From Lonicera japonica (Eukaryota; Streptophyta; Magnoliopsida; Dipsacales; Caprifoliaceae), in assembly GCA_021464415.1 (NCBI GenBank), contig JAKCWG010000453.1:96282-160281 (forward strand): a stretch of DNA of 64,000 nucleotides. Direction: 5' to 3'. Numbering within the stretch: the first letter of the stretch is position 1; the number at the start of each line of letters is the position of its first letter. The position numbers and the translations under genes were made by a program. Positions 35,257 through 47,800 of the stretch are shown here, piece by piece. The notes under the pieces were generated by a model. That model was given only the letters and a program-made list of their open reading frames with translations. It was not told where the DNA came from and searched no databases.

Positions 35257-35873
35257 ATGACGTCTCTGTTATCTCGCCCTTATTTCACCACTGCCTGTGC
35301 CAACGACTATAAAATTCGCTCTCTATCCATTTCAAAGCCGAGAATCCTCCGCTACTCCGTGTCCTCCTCTATTCGCTCCCGCCCCGAATACATCCCTCAC
35401 AGGATCCCGGACCCTCACTACGTGCGCATATTCTACACCACCCTACGTGATGGAGAGCAATCACCAGGGGCCACCATGACAGAGAAGGAAAAATTGGAGA
35501 TTGCGAAGCAACTCGCCAAACTAGGCGTGGACGTGATAGAGGCGGGGTTTCCGGCCTCATCGGCTGCTGACCTGGAGGCTGTGAAAATGATAGCGAGAGA
35601 GGTAGGGAATGCAAGTGACCTGGAGGATGGGCACGTGCCGGTGATATGCGGGCTGGCGAGGTGTAATGCAAAGGATATTGAGGCTGCATGGGAAGGGGTG
35701 AAGGAAGCGAAAAAAGGGAGGATACATACTTTTATAGCGACGAGTGAGATTCACATGAAGTATAAGTTGAAGAAAAGCAAGGAGGAGGTGGTGGAGATAG
35801 CGAGGAGAATGGTGGCATATGCGCGGAGTTTGGGTTGCGATGATGTTGAGTTTAGCCCTGAAGATGCCGGAAG
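35257..35873 (+). CDS. IPMS: IPMS exon 1 (residues 1-205)
   Basis: Contains the Ser/Arg-rich transit-peptide-like start, the [11 protein letters not shown] motif, [18 protein letters not shown] and FSPEDAG. The donor site is GGAAG-GTTTTT at 35873/35874, splitting the Arg206 codon. Reading on past the donor stays open for 45 codons by chance. Confidence 0.93.
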
Positions 35874-38800
35874 GTTTTTCTTCTCTCACTGTATCTCATT
35901 TCAAATAATCAAAATTCAATATGCGATATTTTTAGAATTTTTCACTTCTCAAATTAAGCATCTCACGAGTAACCAAGCTTTTGGATCGGTCAAAATCCGT
36001 TTAGATTAGCCTATTTTGTCACTAAAATATTAACAAATTATTTTACTGCGTACCTAATTACAATTTGTTTTTTTGACACGTGAATTCGGGTGATATCTAA
36101 TATGGTAATAATCACCTTCCTTCTCTGCTCAATGACTCAAATATCCAAAGTTCAAAGACACAAGATTCTTTCCGTCACCTTTCCATGACTTGATCAACAG
36201 ATTTATTGGTATTTAATAACTTGTCATATTATTTTTAAAATAATTATAGCCATTATTAAAATAATATACAATATTAAAAATATACGGTATAATTAATAGT
36301 TATTAATATATTTTAGCAAAAAAATAATTGTTTTATAAAATAATAATTTCTTTACTCTAGTAAAGTATTATAGTTAAAAATTATAGCGTATATTTTTAAT
36401 ATTATATATTATTTTAATAATAATTAGACTGACTTTACTAAATAATTTGTAATAAAGTTTCTAGTTTTGCGAGGTCCCACTCGAACTTAAAAAGTTTATT
36501 GTTTTTTGGGTAATGGGGAATGAATTAATGAAAATTAGAATGCTTAGCCACCTCCATCTTTATTTTTAGTGCGCACCAGATAATAAAAGAAAACTATTGA
36601 TAAAACAAGTCAACTTTTAAAATGTTTCTTTTATTTGATTTTTTCTTTTTCCTTTTCTTTATAACGAAAAACTGAGTCAATTTTTAAAATATTTGATTAG
36701 CTAACCATCTCTCCTTTGGATGTATCTGGTCTTTGGTCAATATACTTGTTTAATTTGGTTTTTAAAAATAAACTTATTTAATCTTAAAATATTTTAATAA
36801 AACAAAAAATTAATTAGGTGGTTTCGAAGGGTTACGAATTGATTAATTTCAGTGGAAATAATTTTTCCTGATGATAGCCAACTCAACACAAAAATAAAAA
36901 GTAAATTGCACATGAGGTGCACGGACAGTCATCATTCGTAAGCTTAATTATTTCGAATTTATTATTTATTGAAATATTTTTTTTAATCATTAATAAATCG
37001 ATACAAATTAATTGTTTGATTTATAAAACTATTAGAGAGTGTTTTAGCTTTTTTATACAAGCAGCACACAAATATCGTTGGAGTTTGAGAGAGCGGGAAA
37101 GGGGATTGGGATTTCAAAGTTCGAATTGCAGTTGAATTGTGAGCCGAACAAAACATAAAACACACAAAAAGGTCCCCACAAATTAAGTTACCTCACAAAT
37201 ATAGTTGATACTGCTGTGTTGATCTAGAACCCACTACTAATTATATCAGTTCACCTAAATCTGTGCAAAGGTGTGTTTGCGGAGGTTTTTGTTTAGCATT
37301 TTTCGAGCTGAACCTCTTTGCCCATTTATTTAGAAAACCATTATACATTTTAAGTTGTAAACTAGACATGTTGTAGTATGTAACTGAAATTTAGATTTAT
37401 TTTTCCGAAATTCTCCTACACACACACGTACACACATATTTATACATATTGAACTCACTCTCCTAGTCATGATGTTTGAGAATACAAGAACTGTTTGATT
37501 GTTTCCAATTAAAATTACATGCTACTTTTGCATTTTCTTGCTTGCTTTATTTTCTATAACTTTCTCAGTTCATATTTTAAGTTGTCGGGCCAGCGTGTAA
37601 ATTTTAATTGCATGGCGTATGAGTTTCCATGGGAAAGTTGTATTTATATAAAGAATTCATGTCAGTTGCATCTGGAGTTTTCTTTGGAGTGATGTCATAA
37701 AATTGTGGTTATATGTGAGGTATAGAGGTTTATATAATTAATGTATGTTATGTGTGTGTATATATAGATTCCAAAGCGAGTGTGTGATAATTTCATCGAC
37801 ACTGCTCTAGGTCTTGATCTTCTCCTGTTTGTGTAATGACATTTGTGTTGTGGGCGGTTTATAGTGACATAAAACTTAATTACATTTGTTTTTGGTGACA
37901 GATCTGAAAGGGAATTTCTATATGAGATTCTGGGGGAAGTTATCAAAGCTGGCGCGACAACCCTTAACATCCCTGATACTGTTGGCTACAATATGCCTAA
38001 TGAATTTGGACAATTGATTGCTGATATAAAGGCCAATACTCCTGGAATTGAAAATGTCATCATTTCAACACACTGCCAGAATGATCTTGGACTTTCTACT
38101 GCCAACACTTTAGCAGTGTGTAATTAATTGTTTGCGTTTCTTTTATGTATTTATACACCGGAGAGTTGTGTCAGTCACACACGTTAATTTGAATTCAGGG
38201 GGCTTGTGCTGGTGCAAGACAAGTAGAAGTAACAATCAATGGCATCGGTGAGAGAGCTGGTAATGCTTCTTTGGAAGAGGTTAGTGTTTGTTTCAAACAA
38301 AACATAGAAATCATGTTTGTGCAATATTTGAGAGAATGTATCTTCAAAGCTTTCTTGTTGCACTTTGGTTTGAACTTTTTTCATGTAGTATTTCCCATGA
38401 TATCTCCTTGCTGCCATATTGGACTGTTTCTTTTGGAAATCAAATGAATTTTATTTTATTTTTTGTTATGTTATGGATGTTTGTGACAGTATCTGGTTCC
38501 GCAAAGTTTATGAAACTGAGAATAGGTATATATGATGAGGCTTTTAAAGTGATAGTTGCCCTCATTAATTGATATCCTATAATTTTGTCTCTCTTTTTTA
38601 TCTTACTTTGGCTGATTTATGTTAAGCTGTCTTTGTTTTTCCCAATTAATGTAGGTAGTAATGGCACTCAAATGCCGCGGAGAGCAAGTGCTAGGTGGTC
38701 TTTACACCGGGATCAATACACAGCACATTGTCATGGCTAGCAAGATGGTAATATGACTATGGCTTCTTTTGTATTTTTCTAACCTTTTAATTATTTCTAT

Positions 38801-41800
38801 ATTGTGATTCAAATTGCTTATTATGTCGTTTATTTAGGTGGAAGAGTACTCAGGGCTACGCGTGCAGCCCCACAAAGCTATAGTTGGAGCTAATGCTTTT
38901 GCTCATGAAAGTGGTATACATCAGGTTGGTATAATTGACTAATTGATACAAGATTGCTTCTCAATCCGCCTTTTAGTATTGATAGCTTCTACCTTCTTAT
39001 GGCTATGGTGCTGCATTTGTTTCATCTGTTATTCTTTAGATGGTTTTTTGTTCTTGTTAATTATCTTTTAATCACTCTGTGTGTTGTCCTGTCCTTTTGC
39101 TGATTTGTATGTGACCTTGTCTACCATTCCTTATTCTAGGTAGGATCTTATTTGTTTCCCTATTTTATATGATATACATTTTGTTACCCTACATAGGAAC
39201 TTTTGTGGCCAATATTGAGGCTCCCACAGAGCATGTTTATGACACTGTCGAGTTTGCGAGTTACATTCGTTATTCCTATCCGTGGTCATTACACCTATGT
39301 GCAAAGTATATTTTAAAAACTTAAGAGATAGAAAATTGTAAGGAACCATCTCTCCCAAAAGCTTAAGTTGTTAGGTAGTAAGCCAACAACGTATATCATG
39401 TTCTTCAACACTCCCCCTCACTTGTGCATACTGCACAAACACAAAGGGGGAAACAAATGCAAACAGGAGGATTCAAACCCGAGACCTTGCGAAACCTCAG
39501 TTCTGATACCATGTTAAGAATCATCTCTCCCAAAAACTTAGGTAGTGAGCCAACAATGTATATCATGCTCTTCTACAAAAATCAACTAGACATTCTTTAG
39601 CGAATTGGATGTGTTTCTTTTGTTCGATCTTGTGTAGTTTTGTCATTTATTTCCCTTTCATGTTTATCATAGGCTGCCTGTGAATAGTTCTTTGATTCCA
39701 CACTTTTTTCAATAAACGTATAGTTGCCCGTTCTTATATAGGAAAACTCAACTGAGATATGCTGTTGATGTATCTAGTAGCCAAGTCAAACTCACTGAAA
39801 CTATTGTCCTCTGCTTTTGATCTTGTAGGATGGAATGCTTAAACATAAAAATACGTACGAGATTATATCTCCTGAAGATATTGGGCTTCATCGCTCGAAT
39901 GAATCTGGCATTGTCCTTGGAAAACTTAGGTATACATTTATATACTCATAAAATTTCTACTTGTCCAACCCTAAAGATCACTTCTGAAAATTGAGATGAA
40001 CGATGTTCTCAATATCTGCCATCTTAGGATTGATGGGCTGAAAGTAGAAATAGGGATCATGTGGTGCTTTATGTTAAATATCCAAGAAGCACCATTATTG
40101 GTACCTGACATGTACAACTTTGTTGTTGAGATTCTCTCATGTTTTCCAACACGAGATACAAAGATGTGATTGTTCTCTTAATTTTATTTGCTCTTAATAT
40201 GATTTTTTTTCCTCACAATTGTTAAAGGATTATTATTCCATATTCCATCTCTATGCTATTGTCTCCTCTTATGCTCCTTCTATGTTCTTTATCCCTTTTA
40301 TTTATGTAATTCAATTATGATGTTGCTTTCTTTATTTATGTAATTATTGTAATGTTCTCTTCTCCCCTAGATCTAGGTCCTTCTTCTCTTCTTAGTTTTG
40401 TATATATAGATGTTAGCTCTTGTAAGAAAGATACGATTCAATCACTCAATTGAATATACAAATTCATTCTCTAGTTTTATTATCTCTTCTTTAGTTTTAT
40501 CATGGTATCAGAGGCAGGTTCTTAATTTTCTTTTTTTTCACAGACACCTCCTGCATCACTCTCATCACTCTGAGCAATTTCCTCTGCTCAAACTTCAAAT
40601 CTCTCATTACAAACTCAAACCCTCATTACCAGCTCAAACTCCAGACCCCTCATTATCACAAACCCATTACCCACAATTTTTTTTAATACTCAATACTCTC
40701 GAAATCTATCTAAATCACTGCCAAAAACTCCGTACCCCGGCACCATTCCGATCGTCTCAGCAAGACGAAGATAACCCCGAAAGAATTTTCCGAAAATACC
40801 CTCTCACGCTCCCTCACGCGCTGGAGAGTGAGATTCATCAGCGTCTCGCAAATTCACGCGCAGCACCCACGCGCATACATACACTCGCCGTCACTGCCGT
40901 CAGTTTTTTAACGGAATTCCAGTAACGCCGTTAAATCTCAAAAAAAAAAAACAAAAAAACTCTTTTCCCAAGGTTTTTCCGCCTTCCGGACTCAACCGTG
41001 GTGTCCATTCTTGCCAATTCCATTCCTATAACACCAATATCAGGTCTCGTATTTGTTCAAATTTTTTTTATTTTCTTTGTTTGTTCCTCTCTTATCATGT
41101 CTTCCAACTCTGAAATACTTATTACTGTAAAACTTGATGGTACCAATTACAGTCATTGGTCTATGTTATTTCGAAATTTTCTAAAAGGAAAGGGCCTCTG
41201 GAATTATGTTTCTGGCCACGCAAAATGTCCGGATGATGCTGATCCCAAATTTTCTGAATGGGATATTAATAACAACAAAATCTTGACCTGGCTTGCCAAT
41301 ACTGTAATACCATCCATCAGCATCCAGCTCGGCAAATGCGATACTGCACAGAAAGCCTGGAATTTTTTGGCAAACCGGTATATTCAAACAAATTTTGCCA
41401 AGAAATATAAGCTTGAACAGGACATACGGGCCCTCCAGCAACAAGCGGGACAATCTGTTTCCGATTTTCACTCCAGTATGTCGGTTATCTGGGATCAGTT
41501 GGAACTCATGGAACCACAATGGACCACTGATATGCAATTATGGGAAACCTTTCGTGAGGAGACTCGTCTTGTTCAATTTCTTATGGCCCTCAGAGAAGAG
41601 TTTGAATCACTCAGGGCTGCCATGCTCCACCGCAAGCCTCTGCCTACTGTTGAAGCCGCTTTAACTGAATTAATTACTGAAGAAACCTGCCGTGGTATCA
41701 CATCCACTCTATCTTCAGTATTCATTGCAACCCCTCGTCCTCAGCAATACACTTACCGACCTCCCGCAAACCATTCCACTCCACGTCCTCCCCACACATC

Positions 41801-44800
41801 ACCCTATCCCCACCAACCCTCCTCTAGGCCACCACGGAGCTTATCACAAGTCCAATGTAACTACTGTAAAGAATTTGGCCACACAGTCAAGTACTGCCCC
41901 TCGCCTACTTCTCGTTACATGCGAGGTCTACAAAAATCTCCCTCATCTGCTGCTGCCTTCACATCCTATGACCCATCCAGCATTCACTATACACCACCGC
42001 CTACTTTCTCTCCCCCTCCCACTCTTGAGAACCCCACTAATCCTTTCCAGTCTAGTCACACTGTTGCTTCTGCCTCTACTGGCACACCTACCCCTCCATG
42101 GTTCCTTGATTCTGGCGCTTCAAATCACATGACATTTGACTCTACGCATTTTGTCACCTCTAGTCCAGTACACTCATCTCCCCCTATTCATACAGCTAAT
42201 GGGTCAACCATCTCTGCTAGTCGCATTGGTTCTATCAATACAACTAACGGTTTGTCTGTTCCTGATGTTCTTCTTGTCCCTCAACTATCTATGCAACTCT
42301 TATCTGTTGGTCAATTATGTGACCTTGGGCTAATCATTTCTTTTGATTCTTCTGGTTTTGTTGTTCAGGACCGTTCGACGGGGACATCAGTTGGGACAGG
42401 CCATAGAGTGGGACGTCTATATGCGACAGACAGCTTACAAATTCCTTCTCCCAATGGTTCCTCCTTCGTGACAGTTACCTCAAATCCCTCCATTTTTCTC
42501 TCTTGGCACTCTAGATTAGGTCATGTTTCCTTTTCCCGTCTTCAATTTATGGTTACAAAAGGGTTGTTAGGACCAGCTACATTAGACAAAAATCCATCTT
42601 GTGTTGCTTGTAAACTGGCTAAACAACCAGCTCTTCCTTTTAATAATAGTACAATTGTTTCCCTTTCGCCTTTTGATCTTGTGCATTCTGATGTCTGGGG
42701 TAAAACCCCAGTTACTTCTATGGGTGGGGCCTTATATTATGTTGTATTCATTGATGATTACTCCCGTTATACCTGGACCTATTTACTTCATTCTCGTTCG
42801 GATTTTCTGAAAATTTATATTGAATTTGCCACTATGATTAAAACTCAATTTTCCAAAACCATTAAAACCTTTCGCTCAGACTCTGGTGGTGAATATATGT
42901 CGAAATCCTTTCTTGATTTTCTTAAATCTCAAGGGACACTTCCTCAACTTTCTTGCCCAGACACCCCTCAACAAAATGGGGTTGCCGAACGCAAACATCG
43001 TCACCTTGTCGAAACCGCCAGAACTTTACTTCTCTCGTTTTCCGTCCCCTCCATTTTTTGGGGAGAAGCCATCCATACATCTGCCTTCCTCATTAACTGC
43101 ATTCCTTCCATAGTTACTGGCAGTATCTCTCCCTTTGAACGTCTCTTCGGTACCAGACCTGATTACTCATATCTTCGTGTTTTTGGTGCCACATGTTTTG
43201 TACTTCTTCCAAAACGAGAACGCACAAAACTCACACCAAAAATAGCCATGTGCGTCTTCTTAGGGTATGGCGTTCAACAAAAGGGCTATCGTTGTTATGA
43301 TCCTATCACCAACAGACTCCGTATTTCCCGACATGTCACCTTCTGGGAAAATACCCCGTACTACACCCTGTCTAAGGCTTTAGTACCTTCTGCTGAGCCA
43401 TCCCTACCGATTGACCCTTTTTCTGACTCCTCTACCATCGATTCCTCTCCTTCTATCACCACTCCTCAACCTCATCCTGATCCTGTAGCCTTACATGCTC
43501 CTGCTCCTGCCACTGATTCTGTATCTGGATCTCCGCCTGCTGATGACTCTACGTCCTGTCCTGACTCTGTCTATCCAGTCGATGGTTCTGTGCTACGACC
43601 AACTCGTGATCGTCGCCCACCTGCCAAGTTGTCAGATTATCATTGTTTTTTATCTGCCATGTTGTCTCTACATGAACCCACTTCCTACCGCACTGCCTCT
43701 TTAGATCCTCTTTGGCAACAGGCTATGACTGAAGAACTTACTGCTCTACAACAAACCAATACGTGGGATCTTACCACCTTACCTGCCGGTCACTCTGTTG
43801 TTGGTTGTAAATGGGTTTACAAAATTAAAACTAAGGCTGATGGTTCTATTGATCGATATAAGTCCCGTCTAGTTGCAAAGGGCTTTACTCAAAAATATGG
43901 CATTGATTATGAGGAAACTTTTGCTCCGGTCGCTCGTATGACTACTGTTCGCACTCTGATTTCCGTTGCCTCTATCAAACAATGGACGGTTCACCAAATG
44001 GATGTCAAGAACGCCTTTCTTCATGGTGACCTCTCCGAAGTGGTTTATATGCAACCTCCCCCGGGTCTTCCTCACTCTCCCGGTCAAGTATGCAAACTAC
44101 GACGTGCTCTCTATGGTCTCAAACAGGCACCACGAGCTTGGTTTGAAAAGTTCTCCACTGCTATTCTCAAACATGGGTTTTCTCAGAGTACACATGATTC
44201 GGCAATGTTCACCTCTTCATCCTCCAAGGGTATTGTTGTTCTTCTGATATATGTTGATGATATGATTATTACTGGGGATGATTTGGACGGTATATCTCGA
44301 CTCCAAAAATATATGTGTTCGTGTTTTGAAATGAAAGATCTGGGTACTCTTCGCTACTTCTTGGGAATTGAGGTTGATCATTCTTCTACTGGATACTTTC
44401 TTTCTCAGGTGAAATATGCTTCTGATATTGTTGACCACGCTGGCCTGACAGACAACAAGGTTGCAGACACTCCCCTTGAAATGAATGTCAAGTTTTTGCC
44501 TTCCGATGGTACTCCACTGGCCAATCCTACCTTATATCGACAACTTGTGGGTAATCTCAACTATCTCACTATCACCAGACCTGATATTAGCCATGCTGTC
44601 CACATTGTGAGTCAGTTCATGTCTGCACCTCGCTCTATCCACTTTGCTGCTGTTCTTTGTATTATACGCTACATAAAAGGGACCATATACCAAGGCTTAC
44701 ACTTCTCGTCAGCATCTAGTCTTACCCTACAAGGGTACTCTGATTCTGACTGGGCTGGTGATCCTACTGATCGGCGCTCCACCACCGGCTTCTGTATTTT

Positions 44801-47800
44801 TCTGGGCAACTCTCTTATTTCGTGGAAAAGCAAGAAGCAAACGGTTGTTGCTCGATCCAGTGCTGAAGCTGAATATCGTGCTCTCGCTCATACTACCGCA
44901 GAAATTGTTTGGCTTCGCTGGCTCCTCCAAGATATGGGCATCTCTATTCCAGATCCTACGCCTCTCTTCTGTGATAATCAAAGTGCTATCCAAATAGCTC
45001 ATAATGATGTGTTTCATGAGCACACCAAACATATTGAAGTGGACTGTCACTTTACTCGCCATCACCTATCCCAAGGACACATTAAGCTACCCCACATCTC
45101 TTCGATAAATTATACAACACAAGAAATAGAGAAATTATATTAATGAGCAAGAATTCCATAATGGATTACATTGTTACAATCTTACTTCTTATAATTGATG
45201 AGCATCTATATATACTGGAAATTAGAGAAAGAGAAAACAAACATAATGAGAACAATTACATAATTAAAAGAATTTAAAGAACAAACATAATAAATACCAC
45301 TACATAATTAAAGAAGTTAAAGTGCATAGAGAGGGGAATAAGGGAACAAAAGGATAGGGAGGAATCTCCTTTAGCACCCCCCCTCAAGCTCCGGATGACT
45401 TGGAAGCATGCGGAGCTTGGATCCAGAAATCGAAAGCGAGCAGTCACATGAGAGATATGATGTTACTGCGTTCGGCAGAGAGATCTGAAAATAATTGGAA
45501 ATCCGAGTTCATGGTGGCGCTAGAAATGGAGGTAAGACAACGGGTACTGCCTGATGAGAAGACAGTGACGGTGGCTGAAGGCGACTGGTCACGCCGGTGC
45601 TGTACTTCTGGAAAGTAGTAGGTGAGAGTTGGGTATCTGCTGGTGGTGGTGGTGGCCGCTGAGGTTGCGGTGCTGTTGTAGAGAGAGAAAAGGAGAAACA
45701 GGGGGTTGGGTTACGTGGTGGGTCTTGTTGTGGTGAGGGGCGGGGCTGGAATTTGAGGACAGTTTCTTAGGCGGCTCTGGTGGTGTTTGTTGGTGGAGGT
45801 ACGCCGAAGAATGGCTATGGCGCGGGAAGAGAGCTATCCTAGGCAAAGGCATAGCCGGAGAGAGAGAGAATGCACGCCGGGAAGGGAATATTCCGGCGAC
45901 GTGTTTGAGCAATCTGGGGAGAGTCAAGGTAAAAAAATAAAATATTCTAGGTAAGGGCTTGGAAAATTAGAAAATTTGGAGGAGATTTGAGCCTACAGCG
46001 ATGGTTTCTAGCTCACCGGAATCATGTGGCTGTAGGATTGAAGAGAGTGTTGGTTGTAAGATGTGCTGGCATAAAGGTGAGATATAGAAGGGGATCGGGC
46101 TGATGACGACGCAGAGGAGGAAACAATGGAAACTGGTGTGGATGAAGGTAACATAGTCCGTTTGGATGCAGGTGGGTCACCCGTGGATGTTCTAGCATCA
46201 CATTTGCTAGAGAGAGATATAGAGAGAGAAAGGGGGAAGGGTTTAGATGGTGTCTGCAGAGGTGGACATTGGGTCTGCCGGAATGGTTCCGGAACCGGTG
46301 GTAACAATGATTGACGGCTTCGAGTGCCGGAGAAGCCACTCAATGGTTGACGGGGCAAGTGGCAAAGGGCCGTCCGCCGGAATAGGTGAAACAAAAAAAA
46401 AAAAAAAAAAAAATAGGTGAAGAAATCGAATCCCTCTGATACCATGATAAATTATACAACACAAGAAATAGAGAAATTATATTAATGAGCAAGAATTTCA
46501 TAATGGATTACATTGTTACAATCTTACTTCTTATAATTGATGAGCATCTATATATACTGGAAATTAGAGAAAGAGAAAACAAACATAATGAGAACAATTA
46601 CATAATTAAAAGAATTTAAAGAACAAACATAATAAATACCACTACATAATTAAAGAAATTAAAGTGCATAGAGAGGGGAATAAGGGAACAAAATGATAGG
46701 GAGGAATCTCCTTTAACAATGCATGTGTAAAGCAACATCTGGTGTCCAAGCTCAACATGCTTTCCAAGTCATCATGAGCTTGAGAGGGGGTGTTAAAGGA
46801 TTATTATTCCATATTCCATCTCTATGCTATTGTCTCCTCTTATGCTCCTTCTATGTTCTTTATCCCTTTTATTTATGTAATTCAATTATGATGTTGCTTT
46901 CTTTATTTATGTAATTATTGTAATGTTCTCTTCTCCCCTAGATCTAGGTCCTTCTTCTCTTCTTAGTTTTGTATATATAGATGTTAGCTCTTGTAAGAAA
47001 GATACGATTCAATCACTCAATTGAATATACAAATTCATTCTCTAGTTTTATTATCTCTTCTTTAGTTTTATCAACAATCTGCACACATATATACATATTA
47101 ACACTCTCCGTAAAACCTTATGTACAGTGGACGCCATGCGTTGATGGCTAAACTTCAGGAGGTATACTTCACTATTCTTAATTTTTAGAAAACTGAACAA
47201 TATGACTTCCATTTGATATCATGGATTAACTCTTCTACTTTACTGCATTTTCAGCTTGGTTATGACATTAATGGAATGGAGCTTGACGGTCTTTTTTGGC
47301 GCTTTAAAGTTGTAGCCGAAAAGAAAAAGGTGAGTAGAATTCTTGATGCTACCGGTACTATAAGGTCTCGTTTGATTTAGGTATTAGGTCAGTGGTATTA
47401 ATAATATCAGTATTAATAGTACTGGACTATTAATCCTGGTATTAATAATGTTAATACCATATTTGATTCATGCAATATTAATACTAGAATATTCCATACT
47501 AATGTTAATACCATGTTTAGTTTAGTAACTCATATACGGGATTATATTTTGTAATAACAAAAAAAATATATTAATTTTAAAAAAAAATATTAATAATAAT
47601 ATAGTAGTAGTAGTGGCATTTTTGAAAATATATGTTTTTTTTAATCCTAAATAAACAATACCACCCCTTGGTATTAAATTATACCACAAAGAGTGGTATT
47701 AAGTTAGTTCAGGTATTAGTACTCCCAGCACATTTGTGTGAACCAAACAAGGTATTATAAAAAAAGTTATATTAATAATCCCATCCCACTTTTTAATATC

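Larger units (their letters stand above)
40215..47078 (+). mobile_element. Ty1-copia retrotransposon in IPMS intron 6, with a nested element
   Basis: LTRs at 40220-40502 and 46791-47073 are both 283 bp and identical by eye. The target duplication ACAAT lies at 40215-40219 and 47074-47078. The primer site TGGTATCAGAGG starts at 40503, and the polypurine tract GCTTGAGAGGGGG ends at 46790. The element lies in the same orientation as the gene, so its LTRs put possible promoters and poly(A) signals into the intron. It is about 5.2 kb without the nested 1.6-kb minus-strand element at 45103-46718, which breaks the end of pol. LTR identity marks a recent insertion. Confidence 0.93.

Noticed and set aside
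35369..35889. Antisense frames of 106 and 110 codons over IPMS exon 1
   Set aside because: They are shadows of the conserved IPMS coding strand.
35874..36009. Continuation of the exon 1 frame to a stop at 36009
   Set aside because: The family sequence resumes at 37902 with a matching codon phase; the extra residues are intron read-through.
40410..40925. 171-codon frame before the intron-6 copia gag
   Set aside because: It starts inside the LTR and covers the primer site and leader; composition is leader-like and no motif is present.
46008..46445. 145-codon minus-strand frame in the nested element
   Set aside because: It begins in the region of the primer site and is a low-complexity Pro/Ser leader; several overlapping frames are equally open.
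47128..47161. Very short exon suspected as a splicing artefact
   Set aside because: Its 11 residues match the family sequence (SGRHAL), both splice sites are GT-AG and phases fit on both sides.
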